This document shows positions 45,338 through 53,151 of a stretch of DNA of 64,000 bases, one piece after another. Both the position numbers and the translations under genes were made by a program. Within the stretch, counting starts at the first letter, position 1. Each line of letters opens with the position of its first letter. Below the pieces are notes generated by a model that made no database searches, was not told where the DNA came from, and was given only the letters and a program-made list of their open reading frames with translations. Source of the stretch: an uncultured Acidimicrobiaceae bacterium. GTDB lineage: Bacteria; Actinomycetota; Acidimicrobiia; Spongiisociales; UBA5794. The DNA is taken from the NCBI GenBank assembly GCA_947258375.1, contig CAMYIJ010000011.1:1-64000 (forward strand), given 5' to 3'.

Positions 45338-46048
45338 TTAGGAGGATTCGAGGTAGTGCCGGATCGAGGCCAATCCGGACGCGTAGTGGTGGGTCATCTG
45401 GGCCGTGCCGTATCGATGGTCGGCACCGACCGGACAGGCCAGCCGCGCCAGGCATTGATAGGCACAGACGGAGTCGTCGCGGACACGGAACTCGCTGCAG
45501 GTCGCTATGTCGAACCCTGACCGGGCATCGATGGCGCCGACAGGGCAGGCCCCGATGCATGGCTGACCGACGCATGAGTCACACGGGTGGGGAAAGGCCG
45601 CCGGGTCGGTCGCCGGCAAGGGGGCATCGACCAGAAACACCACACGGTGGGCCAGCCAGAGCCCGTACTCAGCGTTGATCGTGAGGCCGAGTGGAGAGGC
45701 CTTCCCCCATCCTGCCAACTCGGCGAGACGGCCCAAAGGCAACAAGGCCGGGCCCGGGTACACGACTTGCCAATTCGGGGCGCCGAGATACTCGACAACG
45801 AAACGCTCCGCCAGTCGCTGCGACACCTCATCGAACGGATGATCCGAATCGGTGTCGGTGCCCTGGATGTAGTCCCACAATTTGGGTCCGGCCTGGCCAA
45901 GCATCACGATGCTCGAGAAGTCCGCGACTTGCACCTCGACTGCGGTCATCGGGGCTACAGCCCATTCGGGCAAAGCCGCCACGGGAAGTGTCGCCTGCAT
46001 GACAAATCCTGCGTCGCGGAGCATTCGAAGCCCGTCATTTATGCCCAT
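45338..46048 (-). CDS. 4Fe-4S protein related to the QueG C-terminal region
   Basis: About 236 residues. Two clusters are visible near the C-terminus: 'CDSCVGQPCIGACPVGAI' and, after 'IATCSEFRVR', 'CAYQCLARLACPVG'. They resemble the ferredoxin region of epoxyqueuosine reductase, but the cobalamin domain is absent, so the reaction is unknown. The start is the ATG at 46048; the frame stays open to 46285, but no other good start is seen and that region is the promoter of the divergent receiver gene. Confidence 0.75.
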   Translation of the reverse strand: MGINDGLRMLRDAGFVMQATLPVAALPEWAVAPMTAVEVQVADFSSIVMLGQAGPKLWDYIQGTDTDSDHPFDEVSQRLAERFVVEYLGAPNWQVVYPGPALLPLGRLAELAGWGKASPLGLTINAEYGLWLAHRVVFLVDAPLPATDPAAFPHPCDSCVGQPCIGACPVGAIDARSGFDIATCSEFRVRDDSVCAYQCLARLACPVGADHRYGTAQMTHHYASGLASIRHYLESS

Positions 46049-46193
46049 AAGCGGTCCGATCGCGGCTCTTGACCAACCTAGCTGTTCTTCGGACAGCGAA
46101 ACCTCGACGATACGTTCAAGAACCGCCCAGCATCTGCCGATCACCCAGACAGGCCTAGAGCATGCCGTTGGGCAAGAGATTTCCGGGGAGCCT

Positions 46194-46631
46194 GTGACTA
46201 GCAATTCAAACGTCCCACCCTCGATCCTCATCGTGGAGGACTCCCCACTGCACGCCCGCATCCTGATGACGATGTTGGGCGACATCGGAATACCGGACTA
46301 CAAGGTGGGATCGGTTCCGCAGTTGAGTGATGCGCTGGCGTTGATCGAGAGGTGGCAGCCGGACTGCATCCTCCTCGACCTGACGCTGCCCGATGCCAGC
46401 GGCCTCGAAGCTGTGGAGGCAATAGTCGCCGTCGTGCCGGAAGTTCCCGTGATTGTCGTCAGCAGCCACGACGACCCGCAGATTGCCCTCGATGCAGTTC
46501 GGGCCGGGGCTCAGGAGTTCATGCTGAAGTGGCCATCCGACTCCGTCGCCTTCGGATCTCTGGTGAGCCTTGCGCTGGCGCGTCGAATGGCGACCGAATC
46601 GCCTACCGAGGCCAGTCCCGCCGCCAGCTAG
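46194..46631 (+). CDS. Stand-alone receiver-domain response regulator
   Basis: 145 residues, a single REC domain: 'SILIVEDSPLHARILMTML', phospho-Asp in 'CILLDLTLPDASG', Ser switch in 'VIVVSSHDD' and Lys in 'EFMLKWPSD'. There is no output domain, so it probably acts in a phosphorelay or by binding a partner. GTG 46194 has GGGGAG upstream. No kinase is adjacent. The next feature is a strong terminator. Confidence 0.88.
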   Translation: MTSNSNVPPSILIVEDSPLHARILMTMLGDIGIPDYKVGSVPQLSDALALIERWQPDCILLDLTLPDASGLEAVEAIVAVVPEVPVIVVSSHDDPQIALDAVRAGAQEFMLKWPSDSVAFGSLVSLALARRMATESPTEASPAAS

Positions 46632-46649
46632 AAGAGGATTCGCACAAGA

Positions 46650-46677
46650 AAGGAGGGGCTCAATCGAGCCCCTCCTT
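46650..46677. terminator. Strong bidirectional terminator
   Basis: AAGGAGGGGCTC, loop AATC, then its exact complement: a 12-bp perfect stem between convergent genes, followed by CTTCTT. Confidence 0.88.
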
Positions 46678-46697
46678 CTTGGTCAAAGCCTGTAGCT

Positions 46698-47561
46698 TCA
46701 GTCGTCGTCTTCGTCGTCATCATCGTCGTCATCATGATCTTCGTCGTGATCGTCGTCGTCGTGATCGTCATGATCGTCATGATCGTCGTCGTGATGATCG
46801 TCGTCGTCATGATCGTCGTGGTCGTTCCCTTCGACCTCAATCTCGACCTCGACGATGCCGTGCTCCACCTCTGCTTCGAATTCGACCTCCTGGCCGAATC
46901 CCTTGCATTCGACCTCTACCTCATGGCGGCTCTGCTCATCAATGTGGCAGATCCAGCCGGCATTGGCATCGACTTCAACATCGACGATTCGCTCACCGTC
47001 AAATGTGATCGTCACGCGGGCGGCGTCCATCACGTCGTAGGTCTTGGTCATCGGACCCGTTGCCGGCACGGACGTGGTCGGCGGAGTGCTGGTAGTCGGC
47101 GCAATGGTCGTGGTGGGCACAGTGCTCGTGGTCGGAGGAGTGCTCGTGGTCGGAGGAGTGCTCGTGGTCGGAGGAGTGCTCGTGGTCGGAGGAGTGCTCG
47201 TGGTCGGAGGAGTTGTGGTGGTCGGCGGGGGTGCGGTCGTAGCCGGCGGGGTCGACCCGGCCTCGCCCGGCAGGAAGCCCGCCATGATTTCTGTGATGTT
47301 GTCGACGCCGTCGCCGTCGGAGTCCTCCGACTCGATAGCGGCGAATCCGCGAGCGCTGTAAGCCGCGCCGTAGCTGTTAACGCTCGCCTTCGATGGCGAG
47401 CCCGTATGACACACCGCACACTGTCCGACCAGCGGAGAGTCCGGGTACGCAGAGTCGAAGGGACCCTGGAAGCTCGGCTCGGCCGAGGCACTTCCGACGA
47501 CGGCCAGCATCAACGCCGTCGCCAACAGGGTGAGAATCGACAGACCCAGTAGTTTTCGCAT
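46698..47561 (-). CDS. Secreted monoheme protein with Thr/Pro linker and Asp/His-rich tail
   Basis: 287 residues. The signal peptide ends near 'GSASAEPSFQ'. One heme site 'CAVCHTG' and an Asp-rich calcium-type loop 'DSDGDGVDNITEIM' follow. Then comes a linker of about 50 residues of repeated 'TTSTPP' and a small beta domain ('VTITFDGERIVDVEVDANA', 'WICHIDEQSRHEVEVECKG', with a second Cys pair). The last 45 or so residues are almost only Asp and His, with a few Glu, which could bind Zn, Ni, Cu or Ca. ATG 47561 has AAGGAG upstream. No anchor is seen. The function is unknown; surface electron transfer or metal binding is likely. Confidence 0.8.
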   Translation of the reverse strand: MRKLLGLSILTLLATALMLAVVGSASAEPSFQGPFDSAYPDSPLVGQCAVCHTGSPSKASVNSYGAAYSARGFAAIESEDSDGDGVDNITEIMAGFLPGEAGSTPPATTAPPPTTTTPPTTSTPPTTSTPPTTSTPPTTSTPPTTSTVPTTTIAPTTSTPPTTSVPATGPMTKTYDVMDAARVTITFDGERIVDVEVDANAGWICHIDEQSRHEVEVECKGFGQEVEFEAEVEHGIVEVEIEVEGNDHDDHDDDDHHDDDHDDHDDHDDDDHDEDHDDDDDDDEDDD

Positions 47562-47683
47562 TGTCAGCTCCTTGGATGAGGTTGTGCAACCACCGTATGA
47601 GCTCGACGGCAAAGGCTGCCTCCCGGCAACGTAAAGCCTCGGATAATTCCACGATCGCCCGACCCGCTTCGGTTGCCGGTGTC

Positions 47684-47689
47684 TAGAGT
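47684..47689 (+). promoter_or_regulatory. -10 box TAGAGT of the thioesterase gene
   Basis: TAGAGT ends 7 nt before GTG 47697 and supports that start over TTG 47673. Confidence 0.55.
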
Positions 47690-47696
47690 TCCGCCG

Positions 47697-48119
47697 GTGT
47701 CGTTTCCGGTCACCTATAGGCGCAGAGTGCGCTACGCCGACGTTGATTCCCAGGGAATCGTCTTCAACGGCAACTACCTGACCTACTACGACGACGCCAT
47801 CACGGATCTCTTTCTGGCGGCCGGCATGACCGCCGATATCACACACGCCGCCGGCTACGACGTCGTGACCGCCCATGCATCCATTGACTTCCGGGCGACG
47901 GCCACGCTGTTCGAGACGCTCGAAGTCGATGTCCGCATCGGGCGGATCGGCAAGACCTCGATCACGTTCGAGCTCGAATCCCGCGTCGGCGATCGAGTGA
48001 CGACTGAAGCCAAGATCATCTACGTCACGGTTGACGCCGAGACATTCCGCCCCACTCCCGTGCCCGATGCATTCGTAGCGGCCATGCAAGCGATCCACAA
48101 CGACCCGATACCACGGTGA
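47697..48119 (+). CDS. 4HBT-family acyl-CoA thioesterase
   Basis: 140 residues, hot-dog fold. The signature 'VRYADVDSQGIVFNGNYLTY' carries the catalytic Asp of the 4-hydroxybenzoyl-CoA thioesterase/YbgC family. The acyl-CoA substrate is unknown. GTG 47697 starts the frame at 'SFPVTYRRRVRYADVD'. Confidence 0.87.
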   Translation: MSFPVTYRRRVRYADVDSQGIVFNGNYLTYYDDAITDLFLAAGMTADITHAAGYDVVTAHASIDFRATATLFETLEVDVRIGRIGKTSITFELESRVGDRVTTEAKIIYVTVDAETFRPTPVPDAFVAAMQAIHNDPIPR

Positions 48120-48165
48120 TCGGGGCGGAATCGGGCCGCCGCGATTTGTGGCCCACGAACCCCCC

Positions 48166-48171
48166 TAGCCT
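48166..48171 (+). promoter_or_regulatory. -10 box TAGCCT of the ABC exporter operon
   Basis: TAGCCT ends 6 nt before GTG 48178. Confidence 0.6.
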
Positions 48172-48177
48172 CTTGGT

Positions 48178-50022
48178 GTGACCAGCGACGCCGTCCTCGA
48201 GCAATCCCTCCAATCCGAGCGGAAGGTACTGGGCCGGGGACTGCAGTTGATCAGGCGGCAGCTCCGCCGGGCGCCCCGCCAATTCACCCTCGGCTTTGCC
48301 GGTACCGCGCTCTACGCCGTGATGACGATCGCCTCGGCCTTCGTAATCGGCTACGCCACCGACAAGGTGCTGCTTCCCTCGATCGAGGCAGGCAAGGTGG
48401 CCACGGCGAGCCTGGTGGGAACGGGCCTGCTCATCGTCGGAGTGAGCGCCGCCAGGGGCCTCGGCATCTCGTTGCGCCGCTACGGAGCCTATGCCGCCCA
48501 ATACCGCCTCCAGCAGCGGGACCGCACAGATGTCACCGACCGATACCTCGAACTGCCGATCGAGTGGCACCGCCGCTACCCCACCGGCCAGTTGCTCTCC
48601 AACGTCAACGCAGATGTCGAGGCGGCATCTCAGATCGCGGCGCCGCTGCCGATGGCCTTCGGTGTCATCGTGATGCTGGCAATCACCGTGGTCGTCCTGA
48701 TCTTCACGGACGTTTACCTCGCGATCGTCGGCTTCGCCATTACCCCGGCGATTGCCTTCACCAACATCGCCTACCAGCGCCGCATGCGGATCGCCGCGGC
48801 CAGTGCCCAACGGTTGCGCGCCGAGGTCACCGAGATTGCCCACGAGTCCTTCGACGCCGCGCTCGTCGTCAAGGCCATGGGACGTGAGGATGCCGAAGTC
48901 GGCCGCTTCGGGGCCCGCTCCGACGATCTGCGAGACCGGATGGTCGACGTCGGCCGCCTGCGGGCGGCGTTCGACCCGATGATGGAGGCACTGCCGACCA
49001 TCGGCGTGCTGGCCGTAGTCCTCGTCGGGGCATGGCGGGTCGACCAGGGACTCATGACCGAAGGCACTCTGGTCACCTTTGCCTACCTGTTCCGCTTGAT
49101 TGCGCTCCCGATGCGGGTGTTCGCCTGGTTGCTCGGGCAGCTGCCGATGGCCATCGTCGGCTGGGATCGCATCGATACGGTCCTCGACGAAACCGGCTCG
49201 GTGGAATACGGAACTGTCGGACTGGCCAGTTCCGGCGGGGCCACCGCTGAGGCCGCCACCGTCGGCTACTTGTATCCGGATACCGAGACGGCGGATCTGG
49301 CGGACGCGGCCACGGGAGCGGCGGCCGCGACAAACGGGGAAAGGCGCGGCATCGAATCGGTGACGCTCGACGTGCCGCCCGGCAAGACGGTTGCCCTCGT
49401 CGGACCGACCGGGTCAGGCAAAACGACGGTGGCCCATCTCCTGGTCCGCCTTTTTGATCCCGATGAGGGCTGCATTCGACTCGACGGCAAGGGTCTCGTG
49501 GATCTGGAGCGCAACGCAATCGCCGACACCGCCGCCCTGGTCTTCCAGGAGGCCTTCCTCTTCGACGACACCATCGCCGCCAACATCACCCTCGACGCCC
49601 CGTACTCCCAGGCGGAGGTCCGCGCTGCCGCCGAACTGGCCCAGGCCCATAACTTCATTTCCGAGCTGCCCGACGGCTATGAAACGCTGGTTGGCGAGCG
49701 GGGCGCCAGCCTTTCGGGCGGGCAACGACAGCGGATTGCACTGGCGCGAGCCATTGTCGGCAAACCCCGCCTCCTGGTGCTCGACGATGCCACCTCGGCC
49801 GTGGATCCGTCGGTCGAGACCACGATCCTCGAGGGATTGGCGTCGCTCGATACGACCGTGGTGATCGTTGCTTACCGCCGGTCTTCGATCGTCCTGGCCG
49901 ACGAGGTGATCTTCATCGAGGACGGCCGCATCACGGGCCGGGGCACCCACGATCGTCTGTACGCGGCTTCGGAGCCGTACCGGTCGCTGATCGATGCCTA
50001 TGACACGGACGGCGCGTCATGA
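48178..50022 (+). CDS. ABC exporter half-transporter with degenerate catalytic residues
   Basis: 614 residues: six membrane helices (about 40-330) then the nucleotide-binding domain. Walker A is 'GPTGSGKTT' (about 410), the signature is a normal 'LSGGQRQ' (about 512), but Walker B ends in 'LVLDDATS' (Asp in place of the catalytic Glu) and the switch His is Tyr ('VAYRRSS'). The NBD linker has an unusual insertion of about 40 residues before Walker A. This is the catalytically weak half of a heterodimer. Its stop overlaps the next gene's ATG by 4 bp. Confidence 0.9.
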   Translation: MTSDAVLEQSLQSERKVLGRGLQLIRRQLRRAPRQFTLGFAGTALYAVMTIASAFVIGYATDKVLLPSIEAGKVATASLVGTGLLIVGVSAARGLGISLRRYGAYAAQYRLQQRDRTDVTDRYLELPIEWHRRYPTGQLLSNVNADVEAASQIAAPLPMAFGVIVMLAITVVVLIFTDVYLAIVGFAITPAIAFTNIAYQRRMRIAAASAQRLRAEVTEIAHESFDAALVVKAMGREDAEVGRFGARSDDLRDRMVDVGRLRAAFDPMMEALPTIGVLAVVLVGAWRVDQGLMTEGTLVTFAYLFRLIALPMRVFAWLLGQLPMAIVGWDRIDTVLDETGSVEYGTVGLASSGGATAEAATVGYLYPDTETADLADAATGAAAATNGERRGIESVTLDVPPGKTVALVGPTGSGKTTVAHLLVRLFDPDEGCIRLDGKGLVDLERNAIADTAALVFQEAFLFDDTIAANITLDAPYSQAEVRAAAELAQAHNFISELPDGYETLVGERGASLSGGQRQRIALARAIVGKPRLLVLDDATSAVDPSVETTILEGLASLDTTVVIVAYRRSSIVLADEVIFIEDGRITGRGTHDRLYAASEPYRSLIDAYDTDGAS

Positions 50023-51854
50023 GCTCGACCATGACCCGCAACACGATCGAGGAGGAGGTGGCCGCCCGGTCCGGGGCAATGCGAACAATCCGGCGCGGCC
50101 TGGCGTTGTCGCCCGAGCTGCGCCGTGGGCTGCCCGGCACTATTGCGCTGGCTCTCGTCGCCACGGCCGGCAAAGTGATCATCCCCATCGTCATCCAACA
50201 GGTGCTCGACTTCGGCATCGGCGAAGACGGCGTCGATATGCCTTTCGTGATCCGAATGCTCTGGATCGCCCTGGGCGCCGTTGCCTTCACGGCGGCGGCC
50301 ACCGGGTGGATGCACCTCAGGTTGGCCAGGGTCGCGGAGACCGCGCTGTCGGGCCTCAGGATCCGGGCCTTCCGCCACATCCACGATCTGTCGATGTTGC
50401 ATCAGGCTTCGGAGCAACGAGGGGCACTCGTCGCCAGGGTCACCTCGGACGTGGACCAGATCAGCCGCTTCATGCAGTGGGCCGGCTTGATGATCATCGT
50501 CAATGCCGGACAGGCCGTCCTGGCGATCGTCGTGATGGTGGTGTACTCGCTGCCGCTGGCCCTCACAGTCATCGCGGCGATCCCGCTCATCGTTGTGGCG
50601 GTGCGCTGGTTCCAGACCCGCCTCGAGAAGGCATACCTCATCGTCCGCGAGAAGGTCGGCCGGATGCTGGCTACGCTGGCGGAGGTCGTTGTCGGCGCTC
50701 CGGTCATCCGCGCCTACGGGATCGAGGAGCGAGTGCGCGGCAAACTAGGAACGGCGATCGAAGAGCACCGGGCATCGGCCGTCAAGGCGGGCGGGCTGTC
50801 ATCGGCGTTCTCGGGAGTCGGCGAGGTTCTCTCCTCGCTGACCATCGCCGGCGTGCTGGTCGTCGGAACGATTCTCGCCGTCAACGGCACCGAATCGCCC
50901 GGCACGGTGGTGGCGTTCCTTTTCCTCGTGCAGCTCTTCATTCAGCCCATCCAGACGTTCGGCGAGGCAGTCAATGAGGCGCAGACAGCGGTGGCCGGAT
51001 GGCGCCGGGTTCTCGACGTTCTCAGCATCCCGCCCGATGTGGCCGATCCGGGCCCCGCCGGCATCGATCTACCGCATCGCCCCCTCGGCGCTGAGTTCGT
51101 GAACGTAAACTTCCGATACCCCAAGACCGGCGAAACCGGCCGCGAGGCGACCGGCACCGTGGCGCTCAAGGACGTTTCGGTCGCTATCGCGCCGAAGACC
51201 AGAGTCGCCGTCGTCGGCGAGACCGGATCCGGCAAGACCACTTTCGCCAAGCTGCTCACCCGTCTCATGGACCCGACCTCCGGCGAGGTGCGCGTTGGGG
51301 GCGTGAACGTCAACACCATCCGCTTCCGCTCATTGCGCGATCGTGTCGTTATGGTTCCCCAGGAAGGCATGCTCTTCCGCGGCACGATCGGCGACAACGT
51401 GAGGATGGGGAGACCCGAGGCCTCCCGCGCTGAGCTCGACCAGACGTTCCGCCGACTGGGCCTCGACGATTGGCTCGGCGAGCTCGCCGCCGGCCTCGAC
51501 ACCCAGGTCGGCGAACGAGGGTCCTCGCTTTCGGTGGGCGAGCGGCAACTCGTGACCCTGGTGCGGGCGGCTATCGCCGATCCCGAGCTGCTGGTGCTCG
51601 ACGAAGCCACCTCCTCGGTCGATCCGGCCACCGAAGTGCGAATCTCGCGGGCGCTCAACCAACTCACCGAAGGACGCACTGTTGTGACGATCGCCCACCG
51701 CATGTCGACCGCCGAAGCGGCCGACCGGGTGCTGGTATTCGATCGGGCCCAGGTGGTCCAGGACGGCCCTCACACCCAGCTTGTTGCCGCGGGCGGTGTC
51801 TACGGCAGGCTCTATGCCTCCTGGCAGCGAGGAACCGCAGCCGTCGGGGACTGA
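50019..51854 (+). CDS. ABC exporter half-transporter with canonical catalytic residues
   Basis: 611 residues. Walker A 'GETGSGKTT' (about 401), signature 'LSVGERQ' (second Gly replaced by Val, about 503), Walker B 'LVLDEATS' with the catalytic Glu, and the switch His in 'TIAHRMST'. Together with the upstream gene this gives one canonical and one degenerate ATP site, as in TM287/288 or BmrCD-type heterodimeric exporters. Drugs, lipids or peptides may be exported; the substrate is unknown. Confidence 0.92.
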   Translation: MSSTMTRNTIEEEVAARSGAMRTIRRGLALSPELRRGLPGTIALALVATAGKVIIPIVIQQVLDFGIGEDGVDMPFVIRMLWIALGAVAFTAAATGWMHLRLARVAETALSGLRIRAFRHIHDLSMLHQASEQRGALVARVTSDVDQISRFMQWAGLMIIVNAGQAVLAIVVMVVYSLPLALTVIAAIPLIVVAVRWFQTRLEKAYLIVREKVGRMLATLAEVVVGAPVIRAYGIEERVRGKLGTAIEEHRASAVKAGGLSSAFSGVGEVLSSLTIAGVLVVGTILAVNGTESPGTVVAFLFLVQLFIQPIQTFGEAVNEAQTAVAGWRRVLDVLSIPPDVADPGPAGIDLPHRPLGAEFVNVNFRYPKTGETGREATGTVALKDVSVAIAPKTRVAVVGETGSGKTTFAKLLTRLMDPTSGEVRVGGVNVNTIRFRSLRDRVVMVPQEGMLFRGTIGDNVRMGRPEASRAELDQTFRRLGLDDWLGELAAGLDTQVGERGSSLSVGERQLVTLVRAAIADPELLVLDEATSSVDPATEVRISRALNQLTEGRTVVTIAHRMSTAEAADRVLVFDRAQVVQDGPHTQLVAAGGVYGRLYASWQRGTAAVGD

Positions 51855-51869
51855 ACCATCGCCGACCCG

Positions 51870-51915
51870 TTTTGGCGTCACAAAGCGGAATATGTTCCGC
51901 TGTCCGACGCCAGAA
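51870..51915. repeat. Palindrome family B, copy 1
   Basis: Outer arms TTTTGGCGTC and GACGCCAGAA; inner arms AGCGGAA and TTCCGCT; 46 bp in all. It lies just downstream of the DUF559 gene. Confidence 0.85.
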
Positions 51916-51927
51916 TCCTTTGGGGGT

Positions 51928-52860
51928 TCAGTCGTGGCCAAGAGCAGAGGCGAGGACCTGGAGCACGGCCGCCGGCTCGTCCTTGAGCTGGCGCCACGTG
52001 AACCGGTACACCGTCCATCCCAACGCGTGAGCCCGGTTCTGCTTCTCTCGATCGCGCTGGAACGTATCGCGATCCATGTGATATTGCTCGCTGTCGAGCT
52101 CGATGAGAATGTTGTGCTCCGGGTAGGCGAAGTCGGCACGGCACACGATCCGCGAATCCTCTACGACCCGATACTGGCCTGCGGGGCTGGGCAGCTCCGA
52201 CTCGACGACAAGCCGGAGGAACAAGTCCTCGAGCGCGCTCTCGGTAATCGTTTGCCATCTGGCTCGCCCTTCGACAAGGGGGCGGATCGTGCCGATCCCG
52301 TTGCGGCCCGACTTCGCAACCCTTTTGATGAAGCCGGCGACATCGCCCAGTCGGAACAGACCCACCCGCAGCCCTGTGTCGAGACAGTGCTCGACATATC
52401 GCGGCGAAGCCGTCGCGCCGACATCGACGACCGTCCGCACCGGCGTCGTCGTCGGGATCCCATCCATGATGAGGACATCACGAGGCTCTAGATCGACCGA
52501 CTCGTGGATCTGTGGGTTCCTCCGCTGGATCCGCTGATGGCGGACGGTGACAATCTCGACCCTCTCGGGCTCCATCGATGACAACCCCCAGATGAATGCC
52601 GCCGTCTTGTGCGACGCCGCGGCGAGACGTGGAACCGACAGCACAAGAGCGGAGGCGTCTCGCTGCCATGTCGCGGCCACACCCGGAAAGGCAAACACTG
52701 TCGATTGCACCCGGGTTAGGGCACCCCGAGCCACTCGTTTGTCCAAGGTTGATTGGGGGATCCCGGCAGCGCGGGCCTGAGCGAGAGAAAAGACCCCGTG
52801 CTGCTTGGCGGCGATCTCCCCCAATGCACGATCGAGGTTTGACACGTTCGAGCGTCTCAT
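51928..52860 (-). CDS. AbiEi-like/DUF559 endonuclease-fold protein
   Basis: 310 residues. The N-terminal part 'AAKQHGVFSLAQARAAGIPQ' is the AbiEi-type winged-helix found in antitoxins and regulators. The C-terminal part 'RADFAYPEHNILIELDSEQY' with 'RDREKQNRAHALGWTVYRFT' is DUF559, a Vsr/PD-(D/E)xK-like nuclease fold with Asp and Glu in the expected places. The combination is common in actinobacteria and suspected in DNA processing or defence. The gene lies alone between two copies of palindrome B. Confidence 0.85.
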   Translation of the reverse strand: MRRSNVSNLDRALGEIAAKQHGVFSLAQARAAGIPQSTLDKRVARGALTRVQSTVFAFPGVAATWQRDASALVLSVPRLAAASHKTAAFIWGLSSMEPERVEIVTVRHQRIQRRNPQIHESVDLEPRDVLIMDGIPTTTPVRTVVDVGATASPRYVEHCLDTGLRVGLFRLGDVAGFIKRVAKSGRNGIGTIRPLVEGRARWQTITESALEDLFLRLVVESELPSPAGQYRVVEDSRIVCRADFAYPEHNILIELDSEQYHMDRDTFQRDREKQNRAHALGWTVYRFTWRQLKDEPAAVLQVLASALGHD

Positions 52861-52889
52861 AATCCGCACTGCGTTTCGACCCCCTTGCG

Positions 52890-52935
52890 TTTTGGCGTCA
52901 GAGACCGGAATACCTTCCGTTCTGCGACGCCAAAA
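52890..52935. repeat. Palindrome family B, copy 2
   Basis: Outer arms TTTTGGCGTC and GACGCCAAAA (perfect); inner CCGGAA/TTCCGT-type arms; 46 bp, same orientation as copy 1 and 1,020 bp away. Confidence 0.85.
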
Positions 52936-52958
52936 TGTCATTGGCATTTCAGTCAACC

Positions 52959-52988
52959 GTGACAGCGGCCGATACACCGGACTAGAGT
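52959..52988 (+). promoter_or_regulatory. Promoter of the riboswitch-methyltransferase transcript
   Basis: GTGACA (52959-52964), 18-bp spacer and TAGAGT (52983-52988). Transcription would start near 52995, just before the riboswitch. Confidence 0.5.
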
Positions 52989-53001
52989 CATAGACAACAT
53001 C

Positions 53002-53053
53002 AGCGCCAGATTTGACTTGTCAGCTTGCGGGCGCTCAACAAATACAGCTAAAG
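53002..53053 (+). ncRNA. SAM-II-like (metA-type) riboswitch
   Basis: A P1 stem AGCGCC/GGCGCU (53002-53007 with 53030-53035) encloses a loop with 'GATTTG' and 'GCTTGC', then 'CAAAT' and 'GCTAAAG' downstream. The segment AUUUG can pair with CAAAU to form the pseudoknot. These sequence blocks, their order and spacing match the SAM-II aptamer. It precedes a homocysteine methyltransferase gene and a terminator, the expected genetic context. Confidence 0.75.
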
Positions 53054-53064
53054 CGACGTCGAGG

Positions 53065-53094
53065 AACCGCCTCCCGTCGTGAGGCGGTTTTTCC
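53065..53094 (+). terminator. Rho-independent terminator after the riboswitch
   Basis: AACCGCCTC, 7-nt loop, GAGGCGGTT, then TTTTT counting the last stem bases. It lies 60 bp before the start codon. The loop's CGTCG can also pair with CGACG at 53054-53058, a possible antiterminator. Confidence 0.85.
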
Positions 53095-53151
53095 GTCTCA
53101 TGAAGACCGCAAGCTCCCGTCTACCCGGTGCCGGACGAATGGAGAATGCCA

